DNA from: an uncultured Latescibacterota bacterium
GTDB lineage: Bacteria > Latescibacterota > UBA2968 > UBA8231
DNA length: 64,000 bases
Direction of reading: 5' to 3'
Assembly: GCA_958295495.1 (NCBI GenBank)
Contig: OY282352.1
Span: 5,712,049 to 5,776,048 of the forward strand
Part shown: piece after piece, positions 8,438 to 17,629 of the stretch
Layout: each line of letters starts with the position of its first letter
Numbering within the stretch: position 1 is the stretch's first letter
Position numbers and translations under genes: made by a program
The notes under the pieces: generated by a model
What the model was told of the DNA's origin: nothing
Database searches by the model: none
Seen by the model: only the letters and a program-made list of their open reading frames with translations

Positions 8438-10213
8438 ATGCTTCAGACTCAGCAGAGGTTTCTCGATTATCTCGACGCGGTACAAGCGGAACTGGGCAAA
8501 GCCAGCTCTGTGGGAGATATACAAAAGAACATTCAGGCCATTGAGCCGTTAAAGCGGGAGATTGTCGAGGCCGAGTTGATCGTGCCAGTGGTCGGGGCTT
8601 TTAGCGCGGGCAAGAGCACGTTGATCAACTCCTTGTTAGGGGCCGGTCCCCTGCCCGTAGGCATTACCCCGGAAACCGCGCTGGCGACCGAGTTGCGGCA
8701 TTCGGCCAGCGAGTATGTCGAGGGGATTAGAGCCGATGGCGAGGCCGACCGTTTTGACATCGGGGAGATCGCTGCGCTCAAAGAGCAAGCGCAGCAATAC
8801 GAATACGCCAAGGTCTTTCTCAACAGCGAGCCGCTCCAAGAGATTTTCCCCTTGGTATTGGTGGATATGCCGGGGTTTGATTCACCGCTGAATCTCCATC
8901 AAAGTGCCATTTTGAAATATCTCTCTAGAGGGAGTCACTACGCGGTTTTGATCAGCGTGGAAGAGGGGACGGTCACCCGCTCAGCCCAACGGCAGTTTTC
9001 CGAAATCCACGAGTTTGGCAAGGGGTTTTCCGTCTTTTTGAGCAAGGCGGATCTGCGCCCGGATTCCGAGGTCGCTGACATTGCCGGCAATATCGCGGAG
9101 CAGCTCGAAGATGATTTTAGTTTTGGCGGTTCCGTTGAGCCGGTGAGCATGGACGACGGGCAAAGTTTGGCCCGGATGCTTCATGCCATCAATCCCGAAG
9201 AGTTGTTCGGCAAGCTGAAACGCCCCGACTTGGAGAATCACTTTTCTGAACTCGATGGCAGCCTGAACACTCAGATTAGCTCCCTGCAAAAGGACGAGCC
9301 GGAAAACCGAGAGGCCATAGACAAACTCGCCGCCGGTTTGCAAGAACTACACGCAAAAAGGAAGAGGATGATTAATCATGCGCGGTATTCCACCAACCGC
9401 ATCCAGACCATTGCGGAGGGGGTCGGCGCGGATCTGGAGAATGCCGTAGAGGAACTAACGCGTCACACGTGGTGTTGCCGATTATTCCAACTAGGAGGCG
9501 CGGATCTGGAGAATGCCGTAGAGGAACTAAAGCAGCTTGCGCAGCTTGCTACGTCCGGTGGGGCAGACGCCTTGCAGCGCGAATTGTCAGAAAAAGTCCG
9601 CACTTCGCTCGTGAGCCGGACGAAAAAAGAAATGGAGCGATTGCACCAAGAGATCGCCGAGGATTTAGCGGGTAGCCTCAAAGACGTCAGCTCTACCCTG
9701 TTCTCTTATGACAAACAGTATTTAGAGAAAATCCCACCGGTGATTAGGGAGGAAAGCGAGCTTCTTAAGGACGCGAAAATTAAGCCTGCCGCGATTGCCA
9801 TGACCGGTATCGCGATACCGCTCTTGATACCGCTCTTGATACCGCTCTCGATACCGCTCTTGGGGGTAGCCATTCTGTTCCGGCGCGACATCATCGATAA
9901 GATTAGGAAGCGGCAAGAGGAGGAGATTCGCAACCAATTGATTGGCACGGTTATCCCTTCGGTCCAAAGCAAAATTCGCAGCGAATTGCCCAAGCACTTC
10001 GACGAACAGGTAAACGCTTTGATCGACGAGCAGGCCAAAGTTCTCGATGAGCACCTCAAGGCGCGGCAAGACGAAATCGCCGCCGCTGAGCAGACCAAGC
10101 AAGATGCGATGCGGGATATTGAGCAGACAATAGCCGAACTTACCGGCATTCGGGACCACATTCACTCGTTGGCAAAGCTAGCTACTCTTCGCACAAGGAG
10201 AAACGAAAAATGA
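8438..10213 (+). CDS. Dynamin-like GTPase B (tandem duplicate of A)
   Basis: 591 residues, AAAGAGG ribosome site before ATG. The first 280 residues and last 100 residues are almost identical to GTPase A, including GAFSAGKS, DMPG and SKAD, so this is a recent tandem gene duplication. Two regions differ. Around residues 340-370 there is an internal duplication of a GADLENAVEEL segment separated by a Cys/Trp-rich patch. The hydrophobic paddle of A is replaced by a stretch coded by a 12-bp tandem repeat giving Ile-Pro-Leu-Leu units (residues about 459-476). Its TGA overlaps the ATG of GTPase C (ATGA), implying coupled translation. A and B could form heteromeric complexes, as described for paired bacterial dynamins; that is inference. 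Confidence 0.85.
   Translation: MLQTQQRFLDYLDAVQAELGKASSVGDIQKNIQAIEPLKREIVEAELIVPVVGAFSAGKSTLINSLLGAGPLPVGITPETALATELRHSASEYVEGIRADGEADRFDIGEIAALKEQAQQYEYAKVFLNSEPLQEIFPLVLVDMPGFDSPLNLHQSAILKYLSRGSHYAVLISVEEGTVTRSAQRQFSEIHEFGKGFSVFLSKADLRPDSEVADIAGNIAEQLEDDFSFGGSVEPVSMDDGQSLARMLHAINPEELFGKLKRPDLENHFSELDGSLNTQISSLQKDEPENREAIDKLAAGLQELHAKRKRMINHARYSTNRIQTIAEGVGADLENAVEELTRHTWCCRLFQLGGADLENAVEELKQLAQLATSGGADALQRELSEKVRTSLVSRTKKEMERLHQEIAEDLAGSLKDVSSTLFSYDKQYLEKIPPVIREESELLKDAKIKPAAIAMTGIAIPLLIPLLIPLSIPLLGVAILFRRDIIDKIRKRQEEEIRNQLIGTVIPSVQSKIRSELPKHFDEQVNALIDEQAKVLDEHLKARQDEIAAAEQTKQDAMRDIEQTIAELTGIRDHIHSLAKLATLRTRRNEK
9815..9862 (+). repeat. 12-bp tandem repeat, four units, in GTPase B
   Basis: Four consecutive copies of ataccgctcttg (third copy with one substitution) in the reading frame of GTPase B. 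They encode repeating Ile-Pro-Leu-Leu in the hydrophobic segment that replaces the membrane paddle of GTPase A. Unit number can change by slippage without shifting the frame, altering the length of the hydrophobic segment. Confidence 0.85.
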
Positions 10214-12426
10214 ATACTAGCGGAATAGTCACCTACCGGGAAAAGATAGAACAGGTCGTTGACAAGCATCGCGACTTTCTCGGCGATGAAGCAGCGGGCC
10301 TCTGCGCTGAGCACAGCATTCCCGCGGCCAAGAAGTTGCAAGCAGAATTGGCGGCCATTGCCGATGAGGATCGGCTGCTGAAAGTTGGCATTGTGGGGCA
10401 GGTCAACTCGGGGAAATCCTCGCTGCTAAACGCCCTGCTCTTCGAGGGACAGAGCATTCTGCCCAAGGCGGCCACCCCCATGACGGCGGCCTTGGCGGTT
10501 CTTTCGCACGGGGATGTGGAGCAAGCGGAAGTGGAATTTTTTACGCCCGAGGATCTTGAGGCTATTGAGGCCGAGGCCGGAAAATACGAAAGGTTGTTGA
10601 AGAAGCTCACCGACGCGCTTTTGGCGGAAAAAGAGAGCAAAAGCCGCAGCCTAAGAAATCCCCGCGGAAGCATGGCCCCGGAAGAAAGGGACCGAGTGCG
10701 GCGCAGAGCAGCAAGGCAGATGCGCGATGATCACCTCGTCCTCACGGACTGCCATGAGCAACACGAGAAAATAAAAAGCAGCGGAATATCCATTGAGCGT
10801 TTAGGGGAAAGCAAGCTCTTAAATTTGTCGGGCGATCTTTCGGCGTTGCAAGGTCAACTGGAGGACTACGTGGGCGCAGACGGCCAGTACATGCCTTTTA
10901 CCAAAAGCGTCAACATCCGGCTGCCCCAAGAGAACCTGAAGGACATAGAGATCGTAGATACCCCGGGTATCAACGATCCGGTTCAGTCCCGAGAGGCGCG
11001 AACCCGAGATCTCCTGAATCAATGCGACGTGGTGCTCGTAGTCAGCCGGGCGGGTCAATTTATGAATAAGGTGGATGAGGACTTGATGGATCGAATCACC
11101 AGCAAGCAGGGAGTTCGGGAACTGTTTGTCGCGGCGGTCCAAGTAGATTCCGAATTGTTTGCCAGTGAGAAGGCGAAATACGACGGGCAGTTGGATCGCG
11201 TTCTGAACAGTATTACCGGGGAACTTGGGAGGCACTTGGAAAAGGTTGTCGCCGATCTGAAAGAGAGAAATCCCGAGGTGGGAAATACTTATGATCAATT
11301 GCTTGAAGAAGGCCAAAGCAGAGTCATCCATTCTTCGGCATTATGCGAAAGCCTGAAGCAACGCTTTGGGGAAAAGGACGGATGGGACGAGGCCATGGCG
11401 CATGTATGGAACCGTTTGCAGAGCGCATATCCCGATTATTTTTCCGCTACGAACGAGAGCCTATCGAGCATCAGTTTGGCCAAGCTGTCCAACATATCGG
11501 CCATTCAGAGCATCGTCGAGGAGGTGCGGGCGAGAAAGCAGGACATTCTCAAAGAGCGCATCGACGCCTATGAACACGACAAAAGCCGGTCGCTAAAGGA
11601 CCTGAAAGCGGGGTTGCTCGAGTTTGCGGAGAATAGACAAGCCGAAATTGAGGGGACGGATATTCAAAAGCTCAAGGAACAGCGGAGAGAGCTGGAAACG
11701 TCTCTCAAAGGGGCTGCCGCGGATATTGAGGACGCGAAGGATGACTCGGTTGATCTCATCGGCAAATCTATGCGAGATGAGTTGGAAAAAAGGATTAAGG
11801 AAGAGGAGCTAAAAGGAAAAATAAGCGAAGAAGAGGGAGATCGAACGGAACACTATAAGGATGGTGTTATATTTAAGAAAACTCGTACTAGGGTTCATCA
11901 AACCATCCGCACGAATGCAATCGTCAATCACTTGTCAGATTTTTCTGAAAACTTGGTGGAGGAAGTTGTGGAGAAAGCAGAGGAAAAAAAGAAAGATTGG
12001 CGGAAGGAACTCAACAGTAACATGACCAAAATTTTGCGGGAAAATTTTCCAGATGGTAGCTTGGAAGCCTCCGTGATCCGCCGAGTAATCGGTAGCACCG
12101 TCAGAGCCATACCTGTGCCGGATTTTGAGTATGACAACCGGATGCCGCCAGAGTTGGAACCTCAAGGTGTATTGGAAGACACTGAGGCAGAGAAATTTTT
12201 TGAGACGGCGTGTGACTATGCTAGGACTCTCTGTAGAGGGCTGAGAAAAGAGATAAGAGCATACGTAAAACGTTTCACCTCAAAGATGAAAAAAATTCCT
12301 CTGGAAAAGCTATTGCTGGAACAGTTGAAAAAAGAGCTTACCGCGCTCGAGGAGTCTATTAAGAACAAGGAGATGGAGTTAAAGAGAATCAACCTGATCA
12401 AGGGTGAGTTGGAAAGGATCGAGTGA
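10210..12426 (+). CDS. Dynamin-like GTPase C
   Basis: 738 residues; its ATG overlaps the stop of GTPase B. The G1 loop GQVNSGKS lies at 63-70, G3 DTPG near residue 254. The G4 position reads AVQVDS rather than TKxD, so base specificity may be weaker or supplied elsewhere. Long coiled-coil segments follow (about 440-620 and 700-738), rich in Lys and Glu. No clear transmembrane segment is visible, unlike A and B. The architecture resembles the CrfC/YjdA-type large GTPases more than A and B do, but assignment below dynamin superfamily is not justified. The last third is more AT-rich than its neighbours, suggesting separate origin or recent acquisition. Confidence 0.8.
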   Translation: MNTSGIVTYREKIEQVVDKHRDFLGDEAAGLCAEHSIPAAKKLQAELAAIADEDRLLKVGIVGQVNSGKSSLLNALLFEGQSILPKAATPMTAALAVLSHGDVEQAEVEFFTPEDLEAIEAEAGKYERLLKKLTDALLAEKESKSRSLRNPRGSMAPEERDRVRRRAARQMRDDHLVLTDCHEQHEKIKSSGISIERLGESKLLNLSGDLSALQGQLEDYVGADGQYMPFTKSVNIRLPQENLKDIEIVDTPGINDPVQSREARTRDLLNQCDVVLVVSRAGQFMNKVDEDLMDRITSKQGVRELFVAAVQVDSELFASEKAKYDGQLDRVLNSITGELGRHLEKVVADLKERNPEVGNTYDQLLEEGQSRVIHSSALCESLKQRFGEKDGWDEAMAHVWNRLQSAYPDYFSATNESLSSISLAKLSNISAIQSIVEEVRARKQDILKERIDAYEHDKSRSLKDLKAGLLEFAENRQAEIEGTDIQKLKEQRRELETSLKGAAADIEDAKDDSVDLIGKSMRDELEKRIKEEELKGKISEEEGDRTEHYKDGVIFKKTRTRVHQTIRTNAIVNHLSDFSENLVEEVVEKAEEKKKDWRKELNSNMTKILRENFPDGSLEASVIRRVIGSTVRAIPVPDFEYDNRMPPELEPQGVLEDTEAEKFFETACDYARTLCRGLRKEIRAYVKRFTSKMKKIPLEKLLLEQLKKELTALEESIKNKEMELKRINLIKGELERIE

Positions 12427-12442
12427 GCCAATGAATCGCCTA

Positions 12443-12530
12443 TTTGACTGGATTCCGCTTTCGCGGGAAGGACGGAAAGATACCGTCCGCACCCCTTGTT
12501 TGACTGGATTCCCGTTTTCGCGGGGATGAC
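12443..12530. repeat. Two copies of a VIPAKAGIQ-type palindromic dispersed repeat
   Basis: Units at 12443-12472 and 12499-12530 share tttgactggattcc and a short inverted repeat around tttcgcggg (CCCG...CGGG). The reverse strand reads as VIPAKTGIQ in one frame, the spurious translation typical of a widespread REP-like bacterial repeat. It fills the 129-bp gap between GTPase C and the ankyrin GTPase. Related to the repeats at 22776 and 44481. Confidence 0.7.
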
Positions 12531-12555
12531 AAAAAAATACCGGATGTAAGTGGCC

Positions 12556-15150
12556 ATGCTGCAAAAGTGTGCTCAGGCACAGGCCGATTTAGCGGCTGTT
12601 CAGCAAAAGTACGACTTGGTCTCTAGACTGCTAGCGGCTAAACCCAGTGAAAACGAAGCGTTTGAGCGGTTCAAGAAGGTCTTCAACGAGGATTTCATGG
12701 CCTTTGCCAATAAGGAGTCCTCGCTGGCCGACGAAGCGACGGCCGTGCAGCGGTTGCAGGCCCTCGAAAAGCGTTTGGAACAGATCGTGGCTTTCCCCCA
12801 CATGTTTGCGAAGCGGTCTATCGCCATCGGCGGCGGGTTCAGCAGTGGTAAGTCGGAGTTTGTCAATAGCTTTATCGCGCAACCCGACATAGCGTTGCCC
12901 GTGGGCATTCAGCCGGTTACAGCCATTCCTTCGTATGTAATGGCCAGTGAGGACGTTTCAATCAAGGGCTATACTCGCACAGGGGCTGCAGTGGATATTG
13001 CACGGGACCTCTACGCGCAACTGTCCCACGATTCCATGAGCACGTTTTCCTTTAACCTCAAGGACCAGATGCCTTCCATCGCCGTGGAGGTGCCGTTGCA
13101 GGCGGGTTTTGAGCATATCTGTCTGATCGACACGCCGGGCTATGATCCGGCTGGGGGCGACACGGGTTCGGATAAGGAGACAGCCATCAACTCATTGAGA
13201 GATCGGGACGCACTCATTTGGATGATCGATGTAGGTAATGGCACGATTCCACAGAACGACTTGGAATTTCTCCACGCTATGGAATTGGACGGATTGCCGT
13301 TGTATGTGGTGCTCAACAAGGCCGACAACAAATCCCCAAGTGAATTGAAGGATATTCTGGCCGTGGTGAAGGATGAACTGGAGGACGCTGAGTTGGAGCC
13401 GATGGGAATCGGTGCGTACAGCAGTCTCAAGGACGAGCGGGGTCGGGCATATCCGTCGGATGGTCTGTCCCTGTCTGATTTTTTCCGTCGCCAAAATCAG
13501 CCGGTTGAGAATTTGGGGGCCGACTTGAAAGCGGAGTTTCAAAGCGTCTTTTCAATGTATGAAAAGGCGATCGAGCAAGACGAGCAAAGTGCTAAGTTGC
13601 TGATGGAAAGACTCGAGGAACTCAATCTCGATCTAAATGAGGAGGTAGATGCGGATGTAGCGGAGGTGTTTGGCGAAAAGATTGACGAGATCAAGCAAGC
13701 CCAAGGCCGCGATTTTGCTCCGATCAAGCAGGAATTGGGTCGGGTGAAACAGGCCATGTTCGCGGCGGTTAAGCAGGTTCTCCTGTCGCTGGTAGATGAT
13801 CCCAAGAGTGCCGCCGAGCTAAATGCAGTCTGGCAGCAGCAAGGGCGAACGAAGCGGCATTCTCAAGCTGCCCGCCCGCGTCAATCTGCCGATACGCAGT
13901 CCAAAGACGCCCGAGATCCCTACGCGCTGCACCAAGTGGCGAAGATCAACGACTTTAAGGAAGCGACCGCATTGCTGGCTGCAGGTGCCAATCCGCATGC
14001 CAAGGATAAAGAGGGCTGCACGCCGCTGCATTGGGCGGCTGAACACAATGCTCTCCAAACGGTCAAGGTGTTGCTGGCTGCAGGTGCCGATCCGCACGCC
14101 AAGGATAAAGAGGGCTACACGCCGCTGCACTCGGCGGCCTCGGCGGATGCTCACCAAACGGCGCAGGTGTTGCTGGATGCAGGTGCCGATCCGCACGCCA
14201 AGGACAAAGAGGGCGACGAGACGCCACTGCACTCGGCGGCCGTGACGGATGCTCACCAAACGGCCGCGGTGTTGCTGGCTGCGGGAGCTAACCCGCATGC
14301 CAAGGACAAGGTGGGCTACACGCCGCTATACTATGCGGCCATGACGGCTACGGATACTCACCAAATGGCGCAGGATGCTCACCAAACGGCCGCGGTGTTG
14401 CTGGCTGCGGGAGCTAACCCGCATGCCAAGGACAAGGTGGGCTACACGCCGCTATACTATGCGGCCATGACGGCTACGGATACTCACCAAATGGCGCAGG
14501 ATGCTCACCAAACGGCCGCGGTGTTGCTGGCTGCGGGAGCTAACCCGCGTGCAAAGAACAAGGAGGGTTTTACGCCGCTGCACATTGCAGTCACTCAAGA
14601 TGCTCACCAAACGGCGCAGGTGTTGCTGGCTGCGGGAGCCGATCCGCATGCCAGGGACAAAAATGGTGCTACGCCGCTGCACTTTATGGCCTTGGCGGAT
14701 GCTCACCAGACATCCAAGGTGTTGCTGAACGCAGGAGCCGATCTTCACGCCAAGGACAACTATGGTTGCACACCGCTGCACTTTATGGCCTCGGCGGATG
14801 CTCACCAAACGGCGCAGGTGTTGCTAGCTGCGGGAGCCGATCCGCATGCCAAGGCCGAAGATGGTGCTACGCCGCTACACCGTGCGGCTTGGCAGGATGC
14901 TCACCAGACGGCCAAGGTATTGCTGGATGCGGTAGCCGATCCGCATGCTGAGAATAAAAATTTTCAGACGCCGTTGCACTATGCGGCTTGGCAGGATGCT
15001 CACCAAACGGCGCAGGTGTTGCTGGCTTTCAGAGCCGATCCGCGTGCCAAGGCCGAAGATGGTGCTACGCCGCTGGACTATGCGGTAGAAAACAACGCCC
15101 ACAAGACAGCTCAATTATTGCGTGCAAGCGGTGGGCGGAATAGCGGCTAG
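12556..15150 (+). CDS. Dynamin-like GTPase fused to ankyrin repeats
   Basis: About 864 residues from the ATG at 12556 (a GTG two codons earlier is possible; no strong ribosome site). The N-terminal half is a dynamin-type GTPase: G1 GGFSSGKS near residues 94-101, G3 DTPG near residue 194, G4 NKAD near residue 255, then a helical region to about residue 420. After a basic Gln/Arg-rich linker, residues about 455-860 are roughly 12 ankyrin repeats with regular TPLH-A and LL-AGADP-AKD signatures. Ankyrin repeats bind proteins, so this member probably targets or senses a partner through the repeats while using the GTPase as the effector. Two internal 126-bp units are identical (14248-14499). Fourth and last member of the GTPase run; spacing of 129 bp with dispersed repeats separates it from GTPase C. 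Confidence 0.87.
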   Translation: MLQKCAQAQADLAAVQQKYDLVSRLLAAKPSENEAFERFKKVFNEDFMAFANKESSLADEATAVQRLQALEKRLEQIVAFPHMFAKRSIAIGGGFSSGKSEFVNSFIAQPDIALPVGIQPVTAIPSYVMASEDVSIKGYTRTGAAVDIARDLYAQLSHDSMSTFSFNLKDQMPSIAVEVPLQAGFEHICLIDTPGYDPAGGDTGSDKETAINSLRDRDALIWMIDVGNGTIPQNDLEFLHAMELDGLPLYVVLNKADNKSPSELKDILAVVKDELEDAELEPMGIGAYSSLKDERGRAYPSDGLSLSDFFRRQNQPVENLGADLKAEFQSVFSMYEKAIEQDEQSAKLLMERLEELNLDLNEEVDADVAEVFGEKIDEIKQAQGRDFAPIKQELGRVKQAMFAAVKQVLLSLVDDPKSAAELNAVWQQQGRTKRHSQAARPRQSADTQSKDARDPYALHQVAKINDFKEATALLAAGANPHAKDKEGCTPLHWAAEHNALQTVKVLLAAGADPHAKDKEGYTPLHSAASADAHQTAQVLLDAGADPHAKDKEGDETPLHSAAVTDAHQTAAVLLAAGANPHAKDKVGYTPLYYAAMTATDTHQMAQDAHQTAAVLLAAGANPHAKDKVGYTPLYYAAMTATDTHQMAQDAHQTAAVLLAAGANPRAKNKEGFTPLHIAVTQDAHQTAQVLLAAGADPHARDKNGATPLHFMALADAHQTSKVLLNAGADLHAKDNYGCTPLHFMASADAHQTAQVLLAAGADPHAKAEDGATPLHRAAWQDAHQTAKVLLDAVADPHAENKNFQTPLHYAAWQDAHQTAQVLLAFRADPRAKAEDGATPLDYAVENNAHKTAQLLRASGGRNSG
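14248..14547 (+). repeat. 126-bp in-frame tandem repeat inside the ankyrin domain
   Basis: The segment starting at 14248 recurs at 14374 without a difference, and its first 48 bases recur again at 14500. Each 126-bp unit encodes 42 residues: one ankyrin repeat plus a DTHQMAQ tail. Perfect identity in a coding array indicates very recent expansion, so repeat number is likely variable between strains. Confidence 0.92.
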
Positions 15151-15160
15151 GGGGGTAGTT

Positions 15161-15169
15161 TGTTATACT
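15161..15169 (+). promoter_or_regulatory. Possible extended -10 promoter of the lepB-proteasome unit
   Basis: TGT immediately before TATACT gives a TGn extended -10 element 23 bases before the lepB start; GAGGAG (15177-15182) follows. No good -35 is seen at 17 bases. It is the only promoter-like element before the proteasome genes. Confidence 0.4.
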
Positions 15170-15191
15170 CAGGTCTGAGGAGACGCTACGG

Positions 15192-15896
15192 ATGAAGTAC
15201 GCCAAGCAAAAGTCCGAACTCGGCCAATACCTGTATTCTATACTGACGGTCGTGGGTTTGTTTCTGGTCATTCGCACCGGTGTGGTGCAGGCCTTTTACA
15301 TTCCTTCCAGTTCGATGGAAGACACGCTCTTGGTGGGCGATTATCTGCTGGCCAACAAGTTTATCTACGGCGTTCCGGTCGATGTGCCCCTGACGAGCAT
15401 TTCCCTGTTTCGCCTGCCCGCCTTCCGGGAACCGCATCCGGGCGACATCGTCATTTTTCGCTCGCCGCAGGACGAAGGGCGCGACTTGATCAAGCGCTGC
15501 GTCGCCATCGGGGGGCAGAAGGTGGAGATCGTCAACAAGGTGCTCTACGTCGATGGCGAGTTGGTGCAAAACCCGCCATTGGCCAAGCACGCCGACCGCA
15601 GGTACTATCCGCGGGAGCGCAATCCCCGCGACAATTTCGGTCCATATATCGTGCCCGAAGACCATTTCTTTATGATGGGCGACAACCGCGACAACAGCTC
15701 GGACAGCCGCTACTTTCGCGCCGTGCCCAAGCGGTTGATCAAGGGCAAGGCCATGAACATCTATTGGTCGTGGGAGCCTGACACCCGCGGGCCGTACTAC
15801 AGTGGCTTGACGTCGCTGCCCGCAGTGGTGGCCAGTTTTGTCTGGCGTCTGCCCAGCCGAGTGCGCTACGGGCGTCTCGGCGACGTGATCTACTAG
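15192..15896 (+). CDS. lepB: Signal peptidase I
   Basis: Membrane serine peptidase that removes signal peptides from exported proteins. One N-terminal transmembrane segment (YSILTVVGLFLVIRTGVVQAF, residues about 15-35) is followed by the catalytic motif IPSSSMEDTLLVGD, in which the Ser before Met is the nucleophile. DLIKRCVAIGG near residue 100 carries the general-base Lys, and FMMGDNRDNSSDSR near residue 165 is the box E signature. 234 residues is usual. GAGGAG precedes the ATG by nine bases. It is 30 bp upstream of the proteasomal ATPase and probably in the same transcript; no functional link between the two is known. Confidence 0.96.
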   Translation: MKYAKQKSELGQYLYSILTVVGLFLVIRTGVVQAFYIPSSSMEDTLLVGDYLLANKFIYGVPVDVPLTSISLFRLPAFREPHPGDIVIFRSPQDEGRDLIKRCVAIGGQKVEIVNKVLYVDGELVQNPPLAKHADRRYYPRERNPRDNFGPYIVPEDHFFMMGDNRDNSSDSRYFRAVPKRLIKGKAMNIYWSWEPDTRGPYYSGLTSLPAVVASFVWRLPSRVRYGRLGDVIY

Positions 15897-15926
15897 GGTC
15901 TCTGAAACGATTGAAACGATTGAAAT

Positions 15927-17621
15927 ATGAATCGCAGGGAATCGCACGAATACAACGAGGACCAAGAGCCGGAGGAGCCGGTCGCCGAGCCGTTGCGCTT
16001 GGTCGATCAGCTACTCGCGCTGGCGCCAGACCGCGACCCGGCCCGGCCCCTGCTGTACCGCCTCCGGCGCCAGCTCATGGAGCGGGAGATTTCCTTTCAG
16101 GAGGCGCGCCGGGCCCTCGTGGAGATGGAAGCCGCCCTAGAAAAGGTGACGGCGCCGGCCAACCGCGTCGGCATCTTCCTCGGCATGCCCAGCGAGGGGA
16201 TTGCCACGGTCTTCGTCGGCAGCGCCGAATACTATGCCAACATCGACCCGCGCGTCGATGGGTCCCAGCTCAAGGTCGGCTGCCGGGTGCTGGTAAATGA
16301 AGCCTACGCGGTCGTGGGCAACTTGGGGCACAGCCCCTCCGGGCCGGTGGCCAAGGTCGGCGATCTGCTCCCAGAGGGCCGGTTGCGGATCGCCCAAGCG
16401 CACGGTACCCAAGAGGTGGTCGTGGAGCGCGCCGCGGAGTTGGCTGACGCGGATTTGCAAATCGGCGACGAGGTGCGGATGGATCCGGCCTACAAGGTCG
16501 CGCTGGAAGTGTTGCAGTCGGCCGAGAGCAAGGAATACTTCATCGAGGACGTTCCCCCAACCCCCTGGGAGAGCATCGGCGGCCAAGCCGAAGCCATCGA
16601 AGCCATCCGCGACACCATTGAACTGCCCGCGTTGCACCCCCAGCTCTTCGAGCGCTTCGAGTACTCGACGCCCAAGGGCTTCCTGCTCTACGGTCCCCCG
16701 GGCTGCGGCAAGACCCTCATCGGCAAGGCCACGGCGTACAACTTGGTGCAGCACATGCGCGAGGTCGAGGGGCTGGAGTTAGAGGAATACTTCATGCACA
16801 TCAAGGGGCCGGAGATCCTCAACATGTGGCTCGGCGAGACCGAGCGCATGGTGCGCGAGGTCTTTGCCCAAGCGCGCCAAAAGCGCAAGGAAGGCTATTT
16901 GCCCTTTGTCTTTATCGACGAAGCTGAGTCAATTTTGGGCACCCGCCGCTCAATGCGCAGCCACAACATCTCCAACACGGTGGTGCCGATGTTTTGCACC
17001 GAGATGGACGGCATTGAGTCGCTGCACGATGTGGTGCTGATTTTGGCCTCCAACCGCCACGATCTGATTGACCCGGCCGTGCTCCGGCCCGGCCGCATTG
17101 ACCGCAAAATCAAGGTCGCGCGCCCCAACTACGAAGCAGCCGGCGACATTTTGCGGATTTACCTCAAGCCCGAGCTGCCACTCGACCGCGCCGAGGTGGA
17201 GCAGCACGGCGGCGAGGCGGCTGCACGCGAGGTCCTGATACAGGAGGGCCTGAACGAGTTGTTTTCCAAAGGCGAAGAGGCCCGCTTCTTGGAAGTGTCG
17301 CTGCGCAGCGGCCGCCAGGAAGTGCTCTATCGCGGCAACCTGATTTCTGGAGCCATCATCGCCTCGGTCGTATCGCGGGCCAAGGAAATGGCCATCAAGC
17401 GCGCCATTGCCGAGGGCGATCCCGAAGGCGGGATCCGCGGCGAGGACCTGCGGCAGGCCACGCGGGCCGAATACCGCGAGAACGAGGTGTTCCCACCCTC
17501 GGACAGCGTCGAAGACTGGCTCAAGTTGCTCGACTACAAACCGGAGAACGTGGTGCGGGTGACGCCAGTCAGACCCCAGCCGGAAAAGACACCGGAAAAG
17601 CGCGTCGGTCAAGTAATCTGA
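15927..17621 (+). CDS. arc: Proteasome-associated AAA ATPase (ARC/Mpa)
   Basis: Hexameric unfoldase that recognises pupylated proteins and feeds them to the 20S core. 564 residues in the expected order: N-terminal acidic/coiled-coil segment (about 15-70) that binds the modifier, tandem OB domains (about 75-200), AAA module with Walker A GPPGCGKT near residue 252 and Walker B FVFIDEAES near residue 328, then the AAA lid. The extreme C-terminus is RVGQVI. Mycobacterial Mpa ends in GQYL, whose penultimate Tyr is needed for docking to the alpha ring; here that Tyr is Val. Start ATG has no strong ribosome site; upstream is a gaaacgatt direct repeat. Followed 8 bp later by dop. Confidence 0.95.
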   Translation: MNRRESHEYNEDQEPEEPVAEPLRLVDQLLALAPDRDPARPLLYRLRRQLMEREISFQEARRALVEMEAALEKVTAPANRVGIFLGMPSEGIATVFVGSAEYYANIDPRVDGSQLKVGCRVLVNEAYAVVGNLGHSPSGPVAKVGDLLPEGRLRIAQAHGTQEVVVERAAELADADLQIGDEVRMDPAYKVALEVLQSAESKEYFIEDVPPTPWESIGGQAEAIEAIRDTIELPALHPQLFERFEYSTPKGFLLYGPPGCGKTLIGKATAYNLVQHMREVEGLELEEYFMHIKGPEILNMWLGETERMVREVFAQARQKRKEGYLPFVFIDEAESILGTRRSMRSHNISNTVVPMFCTEMDGIESLHDVVLILASNRHDLIDPAVLRPGRIDRKIKVARPNYEAAGDILRIYLKPELPLDRAEVEQHGGEAAAREVLIQEGLNELFSKGEEARFLEVSLRSGRQEVLYRGNLISGAIIASVVSRAKEMAIKRAIAEGDPEGGIRGEDLRQATRAEYRENEVFPPSDSVEDWLKLLDYKPENVVRVTPVRPQPEKTPEKRVGQVI

Positions 17622-17629
17622 CTCAGCTC

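Noticed and set aside
13930..15100. Regularly spaced repeats resembling a CRISPR array
   Set aside because: The repeats are in-frame ankyrin units with variable, coding spacers and a period near 99 or 126 bp; no cas genes are present.
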